Shown: positions 54,251 to 63,738, counted from the stretch's first letter. The stretch is DNA of 64,000 nt from SZUA-229 sp041589455 (GCA_041589455.1 JBFHVQ010000001.1:1-64000); one strand, 5' to 3'. Program-made: numbers and translations. The notes: generated from the sequence alone by a model not told the origin.

Positions 54251-54252
54251 TA

Positions 54253-54846
54253 TTGTCCCGTGACACCACAGTAACTACAGTGGATTTATTGCGGCATGGT
54301 CTAACAGAGGCAGGTCAATGCTTTCTGGGATCTACTGATGCGTCATTGAATGAGACGGGCTGGCAGCAGATGCAATCAGCGCAGCTCAGTCAGAACTACC
54401 AGCGAGTTGTCAGTTCTCCGTTGATACGCTGTCAGTCGTTTGCCAGTAAATATGCGCAACAAAATAAGCTGCCACTGGAAATAAAAAATGATTTTCGTGA
54501 GATTGATTTTGGTCTCTGGGAAGGTAAAACATCGGCAGCATTGTGGGAGAGTGAGCAGCAGGATCTGCTGCGATTCTGGGAAAACCCTTTTGACTTTACG
54601 CCACCGCAGGCTGAGTCAATGCAGTGTTTTAAAGAAAGAGTGATTTGCGAATTTAAGAAAATGATCGAAGATTATCAGGGAGAAAAAATCTTACTGGTTA
54701 GTCATGGGGGAGTGATTAAGGTGATCGCCTGTCATATTCTACAGCTGGATACAAGAAACTTGCATCAGTTTTCAGTTGAACATGGAAGGGTTACAGGTCT
54801 TAGTGTATGGGCTGATTCTGCCCGACTGGAATACCTCAATCGCTAG
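54253..54846 (+). CDS. cobC: Histidine phosphatase, alpha-ribazole phosphatase type
   Basis: 197 residues starting with TTG at 54253, 2 bases after cobT. The histidine-phosphatase motif DLLRHG (11-16, His15) and the second His in VSHGG are intact. Context next to cobT and cobS makes it alpha-ribazole-5'-phosphate phosphatase. The sequence alone would also allow a phosphoglycerate-mutase-like role. Confidence 0.87.
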   Translation: MSRDTTVTTVDLLRHGLTEAGQCFLGSTDASLNETGWQQMQSAQLSQNYQRVVSSPLIRCQSFASKYAQQNKLPLEIKNDFREIDFGLWEGKTSAALWESEQQDLLRFWENPFDFTPPQAESMQCFKERVICEFKKMIEDYQGEKILLVSHGGVIKVIACHILQLDTRNLHQFSVEHGRVTGLSVWADSARLEYLNR

Positions 54847-54850
54847 TGCT

Positions 54851-55468
54851 ATGAATCAATGGAATCCCGATTTCCTTGCCGCAACTCACAGTATAAAAAA
54901 TATCGATCGTGATTTTATTGAGTGGCATAAAGGCAGGACGCGCTATGCTATCTGGGCTTTGCATGTTGATGATAAATGCTGGCTTCAGCACCTGCATCTG
55001 GCAAGAGAGATGTTAATGTCATGCCTGTTATCGGGAAAACAACGTATGCCACATATTACGCTGATTGCGGTTGGTTTTGTTGAAGATACAGGTTTTTCTG
55101 ATATGGTTTCTCAGCAAAAAAACATACTGAAAAAGTGCCAGTTAAAACCCTTTGAGTTGCAGTTAGGAAGGCTGGATAGTTTTTCCAGTGCTGCTTATTT
55201 TTCTGTTGTTGATCTGGCAAGCAATTTAAATAAAATCAGAAACGCTTTTTCCAGTGTTATGCAGGAAGAAAGAAACGTGACCTATACACCACATCTAACA
55301 GTGGGTTTGTATAATGCAGAATATCCGACTGCTTCACTCATCGAGTTAATGAAGGATTATGAAAATCCTGTATGTCCATCTATCGAAATTAATAAAATGA
55401 GTTTAATGTGTTTTGATACAAAAAGTATTTTTAGCCCATTAGAGGTGATGGATGTTTTTGAATTCTAA
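54851..55468 (+). CDS. 2H phosphoesterase / 2'-5' RNA ligase-like protein
   Basis: 205 residues from ATG 54851, 4 bases after cobC; an in-frame start at 54776 lies inside cobC and is unlikely. Two H-x-T motifs, HIT (68-70, in MPHITLIAVG) and HLT (148-150, in TPHLTVGLY), define the LigT-like 2H fold that handles 2',3'-cyclic phosphates or related esters. It lies between cobC and cobS in a tight operon, but no family role in cobalamin synthesis is known to me. Confidence 0.85.
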   Translation: MNQWNPDFLAATHSIKNIDRDFIEWHKGRTRYAIWALHVDDKCWLQHLHLAREMLMSCLLSGKQRMPHITLIAVGFVEDTGFSDMVSQQKNILKKCQLKPFELQLGRLDSFSSAAYFSVVDLASNLNKIRNAFSSVMQEERNVTYTPHLTVGLYNAEYPTASLIELMKDYENPVCPSIEINKMSLMCFDTKSIFSPLEVMDVFEF

Positions 55469-55494
55469 CGAGCTAATAAATTACAGGTACTAAT

Positions 55495-56235
55495 ATGCAT
55501 TCGCTATTGCTGGCAATACAGTTTTTAACGCGCCTTCCGCTTACCACAGAGCTTGAGTGGAGTGATGAGTCAGTCGCCAGATCGGTATTGTTTTATCCTC
55601 TGGTCGGCCTGCTAATCGGCATGCTGTTGTGGTTATTTGCAACATTACTAGACAGTGTACCGGCTATGTTACAGGCAGCATTAGTGCTCGTTGCCTGGGT
55701 TATATTGACCGGAGGCTTACATCTCGATGGGCTGGCAGACAGTGCCGATGCCTGGGCGGGTGCATATGGCGATAAAGAAAAAGCCTTAGAAATCATGAAA
55801 GATCCGGCAGCAGGGCCTGTGGCTGTGGTTGTTCTGGTGTTATTGCTGATTGTTAAGTTTGCTGCGCTGACGGTTTTACTGGAGCAGCATACTGGATTAC
55901 TTATTGTTGCGCCGATTTTGGGTCGAATGGCAATTCTGCTATTGCTGTTAACAACGCCTTATGTACGACAACAGGGGCTGGGTTCATCAATGGCGCAGTA
56001 TCTGGATCATCAAAAAAGCCAATGGGTTTTACTGATTAGCGCGTTGATTTTGATATTGATGTTACCCTTGTCAGTGTTTGTGATTGTTGCAATCGCGGCG
56101 GCGCTAATGTTGTATGGTTTGCGTTACTTAATGATTAACAGAATTCAGGGTATGACCGGTGATACCATTGGTGCCAGTGTTGAAATGGTCGAATGTATAA
56201 GCCTTGTTGCATTAGCGATGGCTGTTGCTGCATAA
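55495..56235 (+). CDS. cobS: Adenosylcobinamide-GDP ribazoletransferase
   Basis: 246 residues, an integral membrane enzyme with five to six hydrophobic segments. CobS motifs: QFLTRLP at the start, GGLHLDGLADSADAWAG (74-90, with the Asp-rich active site) and KDPAAGPVAVV. The C-terminus reads RIQGMTGDTIGASVEMVE. It joins adenosylcobinamide-GDP with alpha-ribazole to give cobalamin. Last gene of the cobU unit, 26 bases from the 2H gene. Confidence 0.95.
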   Translation: MHSLLLAIQFLTRLPLTTELEWSDESVARSVLFYPLVGLLIGMLLWLFATLLDSVPAMLQAALVLVAWVILTGGLHLDGLADSADAWAGAYGDKEKALEIMKDPAAGPVAVVVLVLLLIVKFAALTVLLEQHTGLLIVAPILGRMAILLLLLTTPYVRQQGLGSSMAQYLDHQKSQWVLLISALILILMLPLSVFVIVAIAAALMLYGLRYLMINRIQGMTGDTIGASVEMVECISLVALAMAVAA

Positions 56236-56461
56236 AAGATAGTGATTCATTGCAGTGAGTATGGCGTTTTAGTTATTAGCTATGTAACTGGCGGGTTTAA
56301 CAGACCGGGCGCTATAAAATTTACAACATACGATATGCATGAACGAGGAACGGCATACTAATAAAATATTTCCAGATCCAGAATTTCATGATGAATCGTA
56401 GTGGTTTTTCTGGTCATGTTAGAATTCAAATGAAGAATCTTATGATTGTGAATAATAAACA

Positions 56462-57367
56462 ATGAGCTTAATTAAATTTATCGCGCTTCAACTTATTACC
56501 TGCCTTGGGTTTTTTTCTGTATCGAGTGCATTTGCAGAAGTGCGGGTTGAGGATGATATAGGTCAGTTGATCATACTGGAGTCACCCGCCAGGCGCGTTA
56601 TTAGTCTGGCGCCGCATACAACGGAACTGCTGTTTGATGCAGGTGCCACGGATCAGCTTAAGGGCGTAGTGAGTTTTAGTGATTACCCGGAACAGGCAAA
56701 AACAATACGCAGAATTGGTAGTTATAACCAGTTTGATCTGGAGGCGATTACGGCTCTTAAGCCAGATCTCATTGTTGCCTGGCAGGAAGGTAATACCATG
56801 GCGCGCATCAACCAGGTGATGAGCCTGGGTGTTCCGGTGTTTGTCAATGAGCCAAGAACCTATGAAGATATTGAAACATCAATTCTAAAGTTTGGAAAAT
56901 TATTAGGTACCGAGAACAAAGCCCGGCAGCGGGCAGAGCAATATACCCGTGAGCTGGCTCGTTTAAAACAGGCTAACAATGATAAGTCACCGGTCAGGGT
57001 GTTTTATCAGGTCTGGGATAAGCCGCTTTATACCGTGAATGGTCAGCACCTGATTAGTCGGGTTATTGATTTTTGTAGTGGCATTAATGTATTTCATCAG
57101 GTGAGTGCACTGTCGCCACAAATCGGAATTGAATCCGTGTTACAGCGAGACCCGGAAGTCATTGTGGCGGGTATGGCGAAAGGGCGTGAGCACTGGCTGG
57201 ATGACTGGAAACAATGGAGTGGGTTACAGGCGGTGAGAAATCAGCAGCTGTATGCCATCAATGCGGATCTGATTGTGCGACATACACCGCGAATACTACA
57301 GGGAACGCAACAAATGTGTGATATTTTTGATCAGGTGAGAAGCGCCAGAAAAAAGATAAGCAACTGA
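56462..57367 (+). CDS. btuF: Cobalamin-binding periplasmic protein, BtuF type
   Basis: 301 residues with a signal peptide (LGFFSVSSAFA, cut near 25) and the BtuF/FecB fold: VISLAPHTTELLFDAGA (44-60), VSFSDYPEQAKTI, IGSYNQFDLEAITALKPDLIVAW and VFYQVWDKPLYTVN. It delivers cobalamin to BtuCD. It is not in the same unit as btuCD here: it stands before the riboswitch and btuB. The substrate is inferred from the surrounding genes; siderophore binders share the fold. Confidence 0.85.
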   Translation: MSLIKFIALQLITCLGFFSVSSAFAEVRVEDDIGQLIILESPARRVISLAPHTTELLFDAGATDQLKGVVSFSDYPEQAKTIRRIGSYNQFDLEAITALKPDLIVAWQEGNTMARINQVMSLGVPVFVNEPRTYEDIETSILKFGKLLGTENKARQRAEQYTRELARLKQANNDKSPVRVFYQVWDKPLYTVNGQHLISRVIDFCSGINVFHQVSALSPQIGIESVLQRDPEVIVAGMAKGREHWLDDWKQWSGLQAVRNQQLYAINADLIVRHTPRILQGTQQMCDIFDQVRSARKKISN

Positions 57368-57758
57368 TTGTTATACTTATTTAAATGTAATGGACGGTTC
57401 GTCTAACAAATAGCCATTGTGGCAAACAGGACTTTGCTGTATATTCTTGCGACTTATTTACGGGTCCAGAGTACGTTCTGGATAATAGGGAAGTCAGTGA
57501 ATATTCTTCTGGAATATGATTCTGACGCTGCCCCCGCAACGGTAATTGAGTTAGATAAATTCAGGTTATTTCACAAAAAGCCAGCCACTGCGTCAGCGGG
57601 AAGGCCATTTATCTTTAATCTCATAAGCCCGGAGACCTGCCTGTAATGTTAACCAATACGTTGCGGAGGGCGACCGGGTGAAGACGAATCTTTCTTCTGT
57701 TTCTGTCTAACCATTTTCCCTGGCAACATTATCTACCTCCGTTTTTTTAGGTGAGTTA
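57368..57758. other. btuB leader region
   Basis: 391 bases before btuB that hold the cobalamin riboswitch (57461-57645) and a possible expression platform after it, with a GAAGA / TCTTC stem near 57680-57697 and a T-rich stretch. No gene is seen; a frame overlying the aptamer is not coding. Confidence 0.7.
57461..57645 (+). ncRNA. Cobalamin riboswitch (AdoCbl-type leader)
   Basis: The leader shows AATAGGGAA at 57484-57492, GCCCCCGCAACGGTAA near 57530, the CACTGCGTCAGCGGGAAGGC loop region and the B12 box AGCCCGGAGACCTGCC at about 57626-57641. All lie in the order of the cobalamin aptamer, as in E. coli btuB. It lies about 115 bases before btuB and should lower btuB-tonB expression when adenosylcobalamin is plentiful. 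Ends are approximate. Confidence 0.93.
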
Positions 57759-59720
57759 ATGTTATTTAATCAAAATAAAACACTTTTACTGACAGCTCTG
57801 CTGAGCAGTTTTTCTACTACTTCACTGGCTGAAGAATTATCAACCGTTGTGGTGAGTGCCACTCGCTCTGAACAATCCAGTATCACGACAGCTTCCAATA
57901 TTATTGTTATTGATCGCCAGCAAATTGAACAAAGTGCGGCCTCTTCTGTGGCTGAAGTTTTACGTCGATACAGTGGAATAGTGGTTTCAGATTTTTATGG
58001 CGATGGAAGTCGTGTAAATATTGGTGTGCGCGGTTTTGGCGAAACCGCTAGCTCAAACACCCTGATAATGGTTGATGGGCGTCGACTGAATAACCCCGAT
58101 ATTGGCGCACCTGATCTGTACAGTGTTTCTCTGTCAGATATTGAGCGTATTGAAATCGTGTATGGTAGCGCGGGTGTGCTGTATGGTGACCAGGCCGTTG
58201 GTGGTGTGGTAAATATTATTACCCGCTCTTCACAAATTGACAGCAAGGAACTGGAACTGCTGCAGGGTAGTTATGCCAAGGCAGAGGCGAGACTAAGAAT
58301 GTCTGGTGGTCTTACAGATGATCTTTCATACAAACTTCTACTCGACCGAAGAACAACTGATAACTATCGTGATCACAATGAAAATAGTTACCAGCAGGCT
58401 TATGGTTTGCTTTCACATAACTATGCTCAGGGAAGTGCATTTTTTGAGTGGCAGTATGCAGATGACGAACTGGAAACACCAGGTGCGATTTTTGCCAATG
58501 ATCTGATCACTGATAGGCAGCAGGTACTGGCAGGTAATGAAACTGATTTCTCTAACCTGAAAACGAATACAGCACGTGCAGGTATCAAACATGACCTGAA
58601 TCAGGCATGGGGTATTGAAGCAGAATTAACCTCACGTCGTGCTGATGGTAGTTTTGATCTGGGTTTTGGGGCAAGTACACAGGATCGTGAAGTTTATGAA
58701 TTTACGCCAAGAGCAATAGGCGCTTTCAATATGAATAACAGTGAAGCGATTGTGACAGTTGGAATCGACTTGCTTGAGTCGGAATACCTGCTATCCAGTG
58801 CATTTGGTGATCAGTTTAATGATCAGACCATGCGCTCCTTATATGCACAGGTTGTTTTACCGATGACATCTCAACTGGATCTGACTCTTGGCTCTCGTTA
58901 TGCTGAAGTTGAAAACAAACTGCAAGACACAGGTTTCTTTGCTATTTATCCCAATGGCGAGGACGTCGATGAAGACCTGACAGTGATGGAGTTGGGTGCT
59001 CGATATCAGTTTAACGATCAACTAAGTTTCACCGCACGCGTTGAAGAAAACTACCGTTTCGCCAAAGTAGATGAATACATGCAGCCAGCTTTTTCAGGTT
59101 TTAGTCCTGTGATACTGGAAACGCAAACCGGTCTTTCTTATGAGCTGGGTGTTGACTGGAGTCATCAGAATATGTGGTTAAATGCCTCTGCATTCTTGCT
59201 GGATCTGGAAGATGAAATTATTTATGACCCGGTTAATTTCGCCAATATCAATATAGATTCTACAGCTCGAAAAGGTATTAATCTAAATAGCCGCTTTATC
59301 GTGAGTGATGATATAAGGCTGGGTATGAATCTGGCGGTACAGCGTGCGGATGTGAAAAGCGGGATTTTTGCAGGTAACGATGTGCCCTTTGTGCCGGAAG
59401 AGCAGCTAAATATATTTGCGGATTATCAGGTGTCAGATTCTGTCAGTATGTTATTAGAGGCTGAATATACTTCGGAAAGAACCATGTCAAGTGACTTCCC
59501 GAATGATCTGGAAAAGCTTCCCTCATATACACTGTTTAATCTGGTTAGCACCTTTAAAGATAATAATATTACCTTTAGATTGCGTATAAATAATCTATTT
59601 GATAAAGAGTATTCTGAATACGGACTGTCAGGCTTTAATCCAAATACTAGCCAGTTTGAAGAGGCGTATTATCCTTCGCCGGAGCGTAATTACACCTTGA
59701 GTGCTAATATTAAGTTCTAA
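57759..59720 (+). CDS. btuB: TonB-dependent vitamin B12 receptor BtuB
   Basis: 653 residues. A signal peptide ends near LAEELS. A TonB-box-like STVVVSATRSEQ follows, then a plug domain (about 45-155) with IDRQQIEQSAASSVAEVLRR and GVRGFGE, and a beta barrel ending in Phe (LSANIKF). It imports cobalamin across the outer membrane. The riboswitch directly upstream decides the substrate. Slightly longer than E. coli BtuB (614). Confidence 0.9.
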   Translation: MLFNQNKTLLLTALLSSFSTTSLAEELSTVVVSATRSEQSSITTASNIIVIDRQQIEQSAASSVAEVLRRYSGIVVSDFYGDGSRVNIGVRGFGETASSNTLIMVDGRRLNNPDIGAPDLYSVSLSDIERIEIVYGSAGVLYGDQAVGGVVNIITRSSQIDSKELELLQGSYAKAEARLRMSGGLTDDLSYKLLLDRRTTDNYRDHNENSYQQAYGLLSHNYAQGSAFFEWQYADDELETPGAIFANDLITDRQQVLAGNETDFSNLKTNTARAGIKHDLNQAWGIEAELTSRRADGSFDLGFGASTQDREVYEFTPRAIGAFNMNNSEAIVTVGIDLLESEYLLSSAFGDQFNDQTMRSLYAQVVLPMTSQLDLTLGSRYAEVENKLQDTGFFAIYPNGEDVDEDLTVMELGARYQFNDQLSFTARVEENYRFAKVDEYMQPAFSGFSPVILETQTGLSYELGVDWSHQNMWLNASAFLLDLEDEIIYDPVNFANINIDSTARKGINLNSRFIVSDDIRLGMNLAVQRADVKSGIFAGNDVPFVPEEQLNIFADYQVSDSVSMLLEAEYTSERTMSSDFPNDLEKLPSYTLFNLVSTFKDNNITFRLRINNLFDKEYSEYGLSGFNPNTSQFEEAYYPSPERNYTLSANIKF

Positions 59721-59721
59721 G

Positions 59722-60456
59722 ATGAAAAGTCATTACACACGAAACATATTGATTGCGCTAAGCCTTTCGGGGCTAGCGCATATTATGTTTTTGTTTGTAA
59801 ATAATGAGGCGGCTCATGAAGTGGCGAAGCGTAAGACGACACAGATTGAGTTGTTGTTGGTCGAATCAAATCCCGAGGTGATTCAGTCGGTAGAAAAGCC
59901 TGCGCAGCATGAAGGTGAAAATCATAAGGAGCTTTCTGAAGATAAGCCTTCCGAAATTAGCCATAAAAAGGAACAGATTAAACAGGCAGACGTTATAAAA
60001 ACTATTGAAGATAAAAAGTCACCTCTGGTTGCTGATTTTCAGCAGATTCATGAAACAGAAAACTTAGATGAAAAAGAGTTGCTGACAGAGCAAGTTGTAA
60101 AAAATAAAGAACAGTTAATAACACAACAAGTTGAACAGCAGATAGCGCAGCAGGCAGTGAATTACCAGCAGCAGGCCGATGACCTGAGTCTTCATATCTA
60201 TCGTGCGATTAATAAGAATAAACAGTACCCATATCGTGCGCGTCGATTAAACAAACAGGGAAATGTTAAATTGAGTTTTGTAATGCATCCGGATGGACTG
60301 GTTAGTGATGTGACGGTGCTTGAATCCAGTTACCATAAAATTCTTGATTCTGCAGCCCAACGAGCGGTGTCGTCAATTTCACCATTTGCTATGGCTGCTC
60401 AGTATCTGAATTATAAACATCAATACAATATTGATATTGAGTTCAGGCTTAACTAG
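59722..60456 (+). CDS. TonB-like energy transducer
   Basis: 244 residues from ATG 59722, one base after the btuB stop; an in-frame start at 59701 inside btuB is less likely. A single N-terminal TM (about 9-26), a charged Lys/Glu/Gln-rich linker and a TonB C-terminal domain (about 155-244) with YPYRARRLNKQGNVKLSFVMHPDG. The linker lacks the classic Pro-Lys/Pro-Glu repeats. It probably energises the preceding BtuB. No exbB/exbD is in the window. Confidence 0.85.
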   Translation: MKSHYTRNILIALSLSGLAHIMFLFVNNEAAHEVAKRKTTQIELLLVESNPEVIQSVEKPAQHEGENHKELSEDKPSEISHKKEQIKQADVIKTIEDKKSPLVADFQQIHETENLDEKELLTEQVVKNKEQLITQQVEQQIAQQAVNYQQQADDLSLHIYRAINKNKQYPYRARRLNKQGNVKLSFVMHPDGLVSDVTVLESSYHKILDSAAQRAVSSISPFAMAAQYLNYKHQYNIDIEFRLN

Positions 60457-60471
60457 GTTACTAATTGCGGG

Positions 60472-61245
60472 CTATTTATTTTCAGCAAAGAAAAACGCCT
60501 GATTGTTCGTCTCAAAACATTTCATTGGGTGCTGATAAAGCTGGCTTAATGTTTCTTCGTTTAGTAATTCAGCCGTCGTTCCCTGTTTGACTTCGTTATC
60601 ACCAAAAAGTAAAAGTACATGACTGCAGTATTGTTGAACCAGGTTGATATCGTGCAGGCTGGTGATAATGCTTTTGCTGTTGTTCTGAGTAAGGCTAACA
60701 AAGTGTTTTAATAGCTGAATCTGATATTTTAAATCAAGATGGCTATTGGGTTCGTCGAGTAAATAAATATCGGGTGACTGAGTTAGTAAGCGGGCAATCG
60801 AAACGCGCTGTTTTTCACCGCCCGAGAGTTGTTCAATCGAGTCATATTGTCTCGAGAGCAAATCCACAAGGCTTAATGCAGATCGTGCGATCTGGTAATC
60901 CTGTGGGGCTTCCCAGGACCAGTTATCGATATGTGGGTGGCGTCCACTGAGTACCAGTTCTAATACGCTGGCAGGAAAGCTGTCTTCCAGTTGCTGTAAT
61001 AGAACGCTGAGTTTTTTAGCCAGTTGTTTACGGGATATTTGCGCTAGCTCGATGCCATCAAGTGTAATCTGCCCCTGTTGTGGTTGTCGTAATCCTGCAA
61101 GGGTGTGGAGTAAGGTTGTTTTGCCTATGCCGTTACGGCCTAGAATACCCCAGACTTCTCCAGGTTTGATGCTAAGTGATAAATTCTGGCAAATGGCTTT
61201 GCTGCCAATGCTGACGCACAGATCATGAGTTTCGAGTGTCGTCAT
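60472..61245 (-). CDS. btuD: Cobalamin ABC transporter ATPase
   Basis: 257 residues with Walker A GRNGIGKT, Q-loop, the signature LSGGEKQRVSIARLL, Walker B IYLLDEPNSHLD and the H-loop His in TSLHDINLV. It belongs to the FecE/BtuD branch. It overlaps the permease gene by four bases. Import of cobalamin is inferred from the btuF/btuB context. Confidence 0.9.
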   Translation of the reverse strand: MTTLETHDLCVSIGSKAICQNLSLSIKPGEVWGILGRNGIGKTTLLHTLAGLRQPQQGQITLDGIELAQISRKQLAKKLSVLLQQLEDSFPASVLELVLSGRHPHIDNWSWEAPQDYQIARSALSLVDLLSRQYDSIEQLSGGEKQRVSIARLLTQSPDIYLLDEPNSHLDLKYQIQLLKHFVSLTQNNSKSIITSLHDINLVQQYCSHVLLLFGDNEVKQGTTAELLNEETLSQLYQHPMKCFETNNQAFFFAENK

Positions 61246-62228
61246 ATACTCACCTGTCGATTAAAGTTTTTATTTAACAGGTAAAGGAAAAAGGGCACAC
61301 CGATAAAAGCAGTAATGACACCGACTGGTAATTGTTGTGGGGCGATAATAGTTCGTGCCAGGGTATCGGATATTAGTAGCAGGCTGCCACCTAACAATAC
61401 GCTGCTGGGAAGTAGTAAGCGATGATCACCACCGACAATTAGACGAATCATATGGGGTACAATAAGTCCGATAAAACCAATACTACCTGCCTGTGTGACC
61501 GCAGCAGCGGTCAGTAGAGATGCCATAATAAACAGGCTGATGCGAAGCGGCTTGACTGAAATGCCCAGAACACTGGCCTGCATTTCACCCTGGCTAAGAA
61601 TATTGAGTTGTCGTGCCAGGCTCAGGCTAAAGATTAAAATGAGACACAGTGTGACTAAACCGAGCCAGGGTGAACTGGTATGACTCAGGTCACCCATTAG
61701 CCAGAATAACATACTGCGTAACGGTTTTTCCGGGCTACTGGAAAGGATAAAGTTAATGATTGCGCCCCAGCCAGCAGCCAGTACAACGCCGGTTAACAAT
61801 AGCCGGGTTGGGTTCCAGCAGCCACTGCGATGGGATAAACCAAACACCAGTAAAATAGATAACAGCGCGCCAAAAAATGCCGCAGCTGAGATCAAGCTAG
61901 CAGAAAGCCCAAGCACCATGACCGATAATGCGGCCACGGATGCGCCACCGGAAACACCGAGAATATAGGGCTCAGCTAGAGGGTTACGCAGTAGTACCTG
62001 CATTAGTGCACCGGCAAGTGCTAGCAGGCCGCCAGTAATAAACGCCATCACTGCGCGAGGTGCACGGAGTTCCCAGACAATGGTATGCTCAATATTGTGC
62101 TTTGTGGTGTCGAGAGCCGCCCATAACTGCTCCGGCGACAGGGTTACGCTACCGACTGAAAATGCAATAATGAAACTGATAAAACTCAGTAAAATAAGGC
62201 CGCTAAATAGTGGAGCAGGTCGTGACAT
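61242..62228 (-). CDS. btuC: Cobalamin ABC transporter permease, FecCD type
   Basis: 328 residues with about ten transmembrane segments and the FecCD hallmarks: LRAPRAVMAFITGGLLALAG (about 53-72), NPLAEPYILGVSGGA and GFIGLIVPHMIRL. It forms the membrane channel with BtuD. First gene of a minus-strand pair, divergent from the adenosyltransferase gene. Confidence 0.9.
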   Translation of the reverse strand: MSRPAPLFSGLILLSFISFIIAFSVGSVTLSPEQLWAALDTTKHNIEHTIVWELRAPRAVMAFITGGLLALAGALMQVLLRNPLAEPYILGVSGGASVAALSVMVLGLSASLISAAAFFGALLSILLVFGLSHRSGCWNPTRLLLTGVVLAAGWGAIINFILSSSPEKPLRSMLFWLMGDLSHTSSPWLGLVTLCLILIFSLSLARQLNILSQGEMQASVLGISVKPLRISLFIMASLLTAAAVTQAGSIGFIGLIVPHMIRLIVGGDHRLLLPSSVLLGGSLLLISDTLARTIIAPQQLPVGVITAFIGVPFFLYLLNKNFNRQVSI

Positions 62229-62314
62229 CGATCATCGCTATTATTGAATGTATGACGATTATAAATCATACAGGCATAACTGACGAATAACACATTAATA
62301 TTAAAGGTAAAAAC

Positions 62315-62878
62315 ATGGGTAATCGACTCTCAAAAATATATACACGTACTGGTGATAAAGGAACCACCGGTATGGCCGATGGTAGTCGAATCCCCAAGGA
62401 TAGTCTGCGCATTCATGGAATTGGTGAAGTGGATGAGTTGAATAGTATGATTGGTCTGGTAATTAATAAATGTCAAATAGCGACGGTTCGGGAAAACCTG
62501 ATTACTATTCAGCATGACCTGTTTAATCTGGGTGGACAGCTGGCGATGCCGGATTACCAGATGATTAATCAATCACGAATTGACTGGCTGGAATCAACGC
62601 TGGATGAAATGAATAATGAGCTGTCACCACTTAAGGAATTTATATTACCAGGGGGCGCCGAAGATGCCAGTTTTTGTCATTTGGCACGCGCCATCTGTCG
62701 CCGTGTTGAACGTTCAATGGTGTCATTGAATAATGCAGAGCCTGTTGAAAGCTTAATGATCGCTTATATCAATCGACTGTCTGACTGGTTATTTGTGGCC
62801 TGCAGAATATTGAATAAGGCGCAGGGTGAGGCAGAAATATACTGGCAATCAAGTCGTATTAAGAATGAGCCAGCTTAA
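62315..62878 (+). CDS. PduO-type cob(I)alamin adenosyltransferase
   Basis: 187 residues with the N-terminal ATP motif YTRTGDKGTTGM (9-20), DELNSMIG (39-46), IQHDLFNLGGQLA and the C-terminal FILPGG and LARAICRRVERS. It transfers the adenosyl group of ATP to cob(I)alamin or the cobinamide, giving the coenzyme needed by CobU substrates. It lies divergent from btuCD, completing the cobalamin block. Confidence 0.93.
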   Translation: MGNRLSKIYTRTGDKGTTGMADGSRIPKDSLRIHGIGEVDELNSMIGLVINKCQIATVRENLITIQHDLFNLGGQLAMPDYQMINQSRIDWLESTLDEMNNELSPLKEFILPGGAEDASFCHLARAICRRVERSMVSLNNAEPVESLMIAYINRLSDWLFVACRILNKAQGEAEIYWQSSRIKNEPA

Positions 62879-63011
62879 GCGGGATTGATACTGCCGAGTC
62901 TGAAACAGACAGGAGAGATGTTTCTGGTTTTTTGTTATATCTGTGTGATGCTAGGTATATAACGGTTGTTTAGCGAGATGTTGTTTTTAATCTTAATTAT
63001 GGAGAAATTAA

Positions 63012-63623
63012 ATGTTAAAAATGATTGTTAACGGTTACTTGTGTGTGACTATATTACCCTTGTCTTTTTCAGCTTATGGCGGTGGGATGGTTGCCGATGT
63101 ATTGAAAGATATTGGCGCTATAAATGAAAAGACAGCAAGGTCTCTTGATGAAGCTAATCGAAACTTAAAAGAATCGGTTGCTGAGTATAAGACATTAGAA
63201 GAAGATAGTAGTAAAGAAGTCAGGGATGCATTTAAACGACTCAGGTCTACAAACAATATCGCAATTACCAATGCCATAAAAGAAGTTCAGAAAAAATCTA
63301 ATCAACGAGTCACGATAGCAGAAGCTTCGGTTAAAGAGGTGGAACAAAACCTGAAAGAATATGACTCAAAAATGAAAGAGCTTGCGAACCTCAGTTTAGA
63401 AATTGAGAATGAAAGAGATGAGCTAAAAATTCAAAAAGCAGAGATCGAACGAAAAGCCGAGTTATTCTCAATGGGCTTTTATACTTCACTAACAACTACC
63501 GTCGTCGCTATTTTTGGTTTTGTTTTTCATTTGCCGACAGCAAAACTGGATCGCCAGCTTAAAAAACTGGAAATTGAAGAAAAGCAATATTCATTGAGCA
63601 AGGTAAAAAATGGGGTGGCATAA
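63012..63623 (+). CDS. Exported coiled-coil protein with C-terminal membrane helix
   Basis: 203 residues. A signal-like start (hydrophobic 3-22, FSAYGGG) is followed by a long charged coiled coil (about 30-155) of Glu, Lys, Ala and Asn. A TM helix is at about 157-175 (YTSLTTTVVAIFGFVFHLP), and a short basic tail follows (AKLDRQLKKLEIEEKQ). I do not recognise the family. It may tether a periplasmic rod to the inner membrane. ATGGAGAA gives a plausible ribosome site. Confidence 0.7.
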   Translation: MLKMIVNGYLCVTILPLSFSAYGGGMVADVLKDIGAINEKTARSLDEANRNLKESVAEYKTLEEDSSKEVRDAFKRLRSTNNIAITNAIKEVQKKSNQRVTIAEASVKEVEQNLKEYDSKMKELANLSLEIENERDELKIQKAEIERKAELFSMGFYTSLTTTVVAIFGFVFHLPTAKLDRQLKKLEIEEKQYSLSKVKNGVA

Positions 63624-63649
63624 CTCTTATTGCTGATTCTTTTCTAAGC

Positions 63650-63679
63650 CTTAGTGCAATATGATGATGTTGCACTAAG
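63650..63679 (+). terminator. Perfect hairpin after the coiled-coil gene
   Basis: CTTAGTGCAA / TTGCACTAAG, a perfect 10-bp stem with a 10-base loop, 27 bases past the stop. The following tract is not U-rich, so it may be a processing or stability hairpin. Confidence 0.5.
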
Positions 63680-63705
63680 CTTATTCTGCCTGTTTATCTT
63701 TTATC

Positions 63706-63738
63706 AAGGTGGCAAAGCGCCGCCTTTTTGCTTTTTCT
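63706..63738 (+). terminator. Intrinsic terminator
   Basis: AAGGTGGC / GCCGCCTT stem (one G-U wobble) with a 5-base loop followed by TTTTTGCTTTTT. It probably ends the transcript of the coiled-coil gene. Confidence 0.7.

Noticed and set aside
57419..57646. A 75-codon frame upstream of btuB.
   Set aside because: It coincides with the cobalamin riboswitch aptamer.
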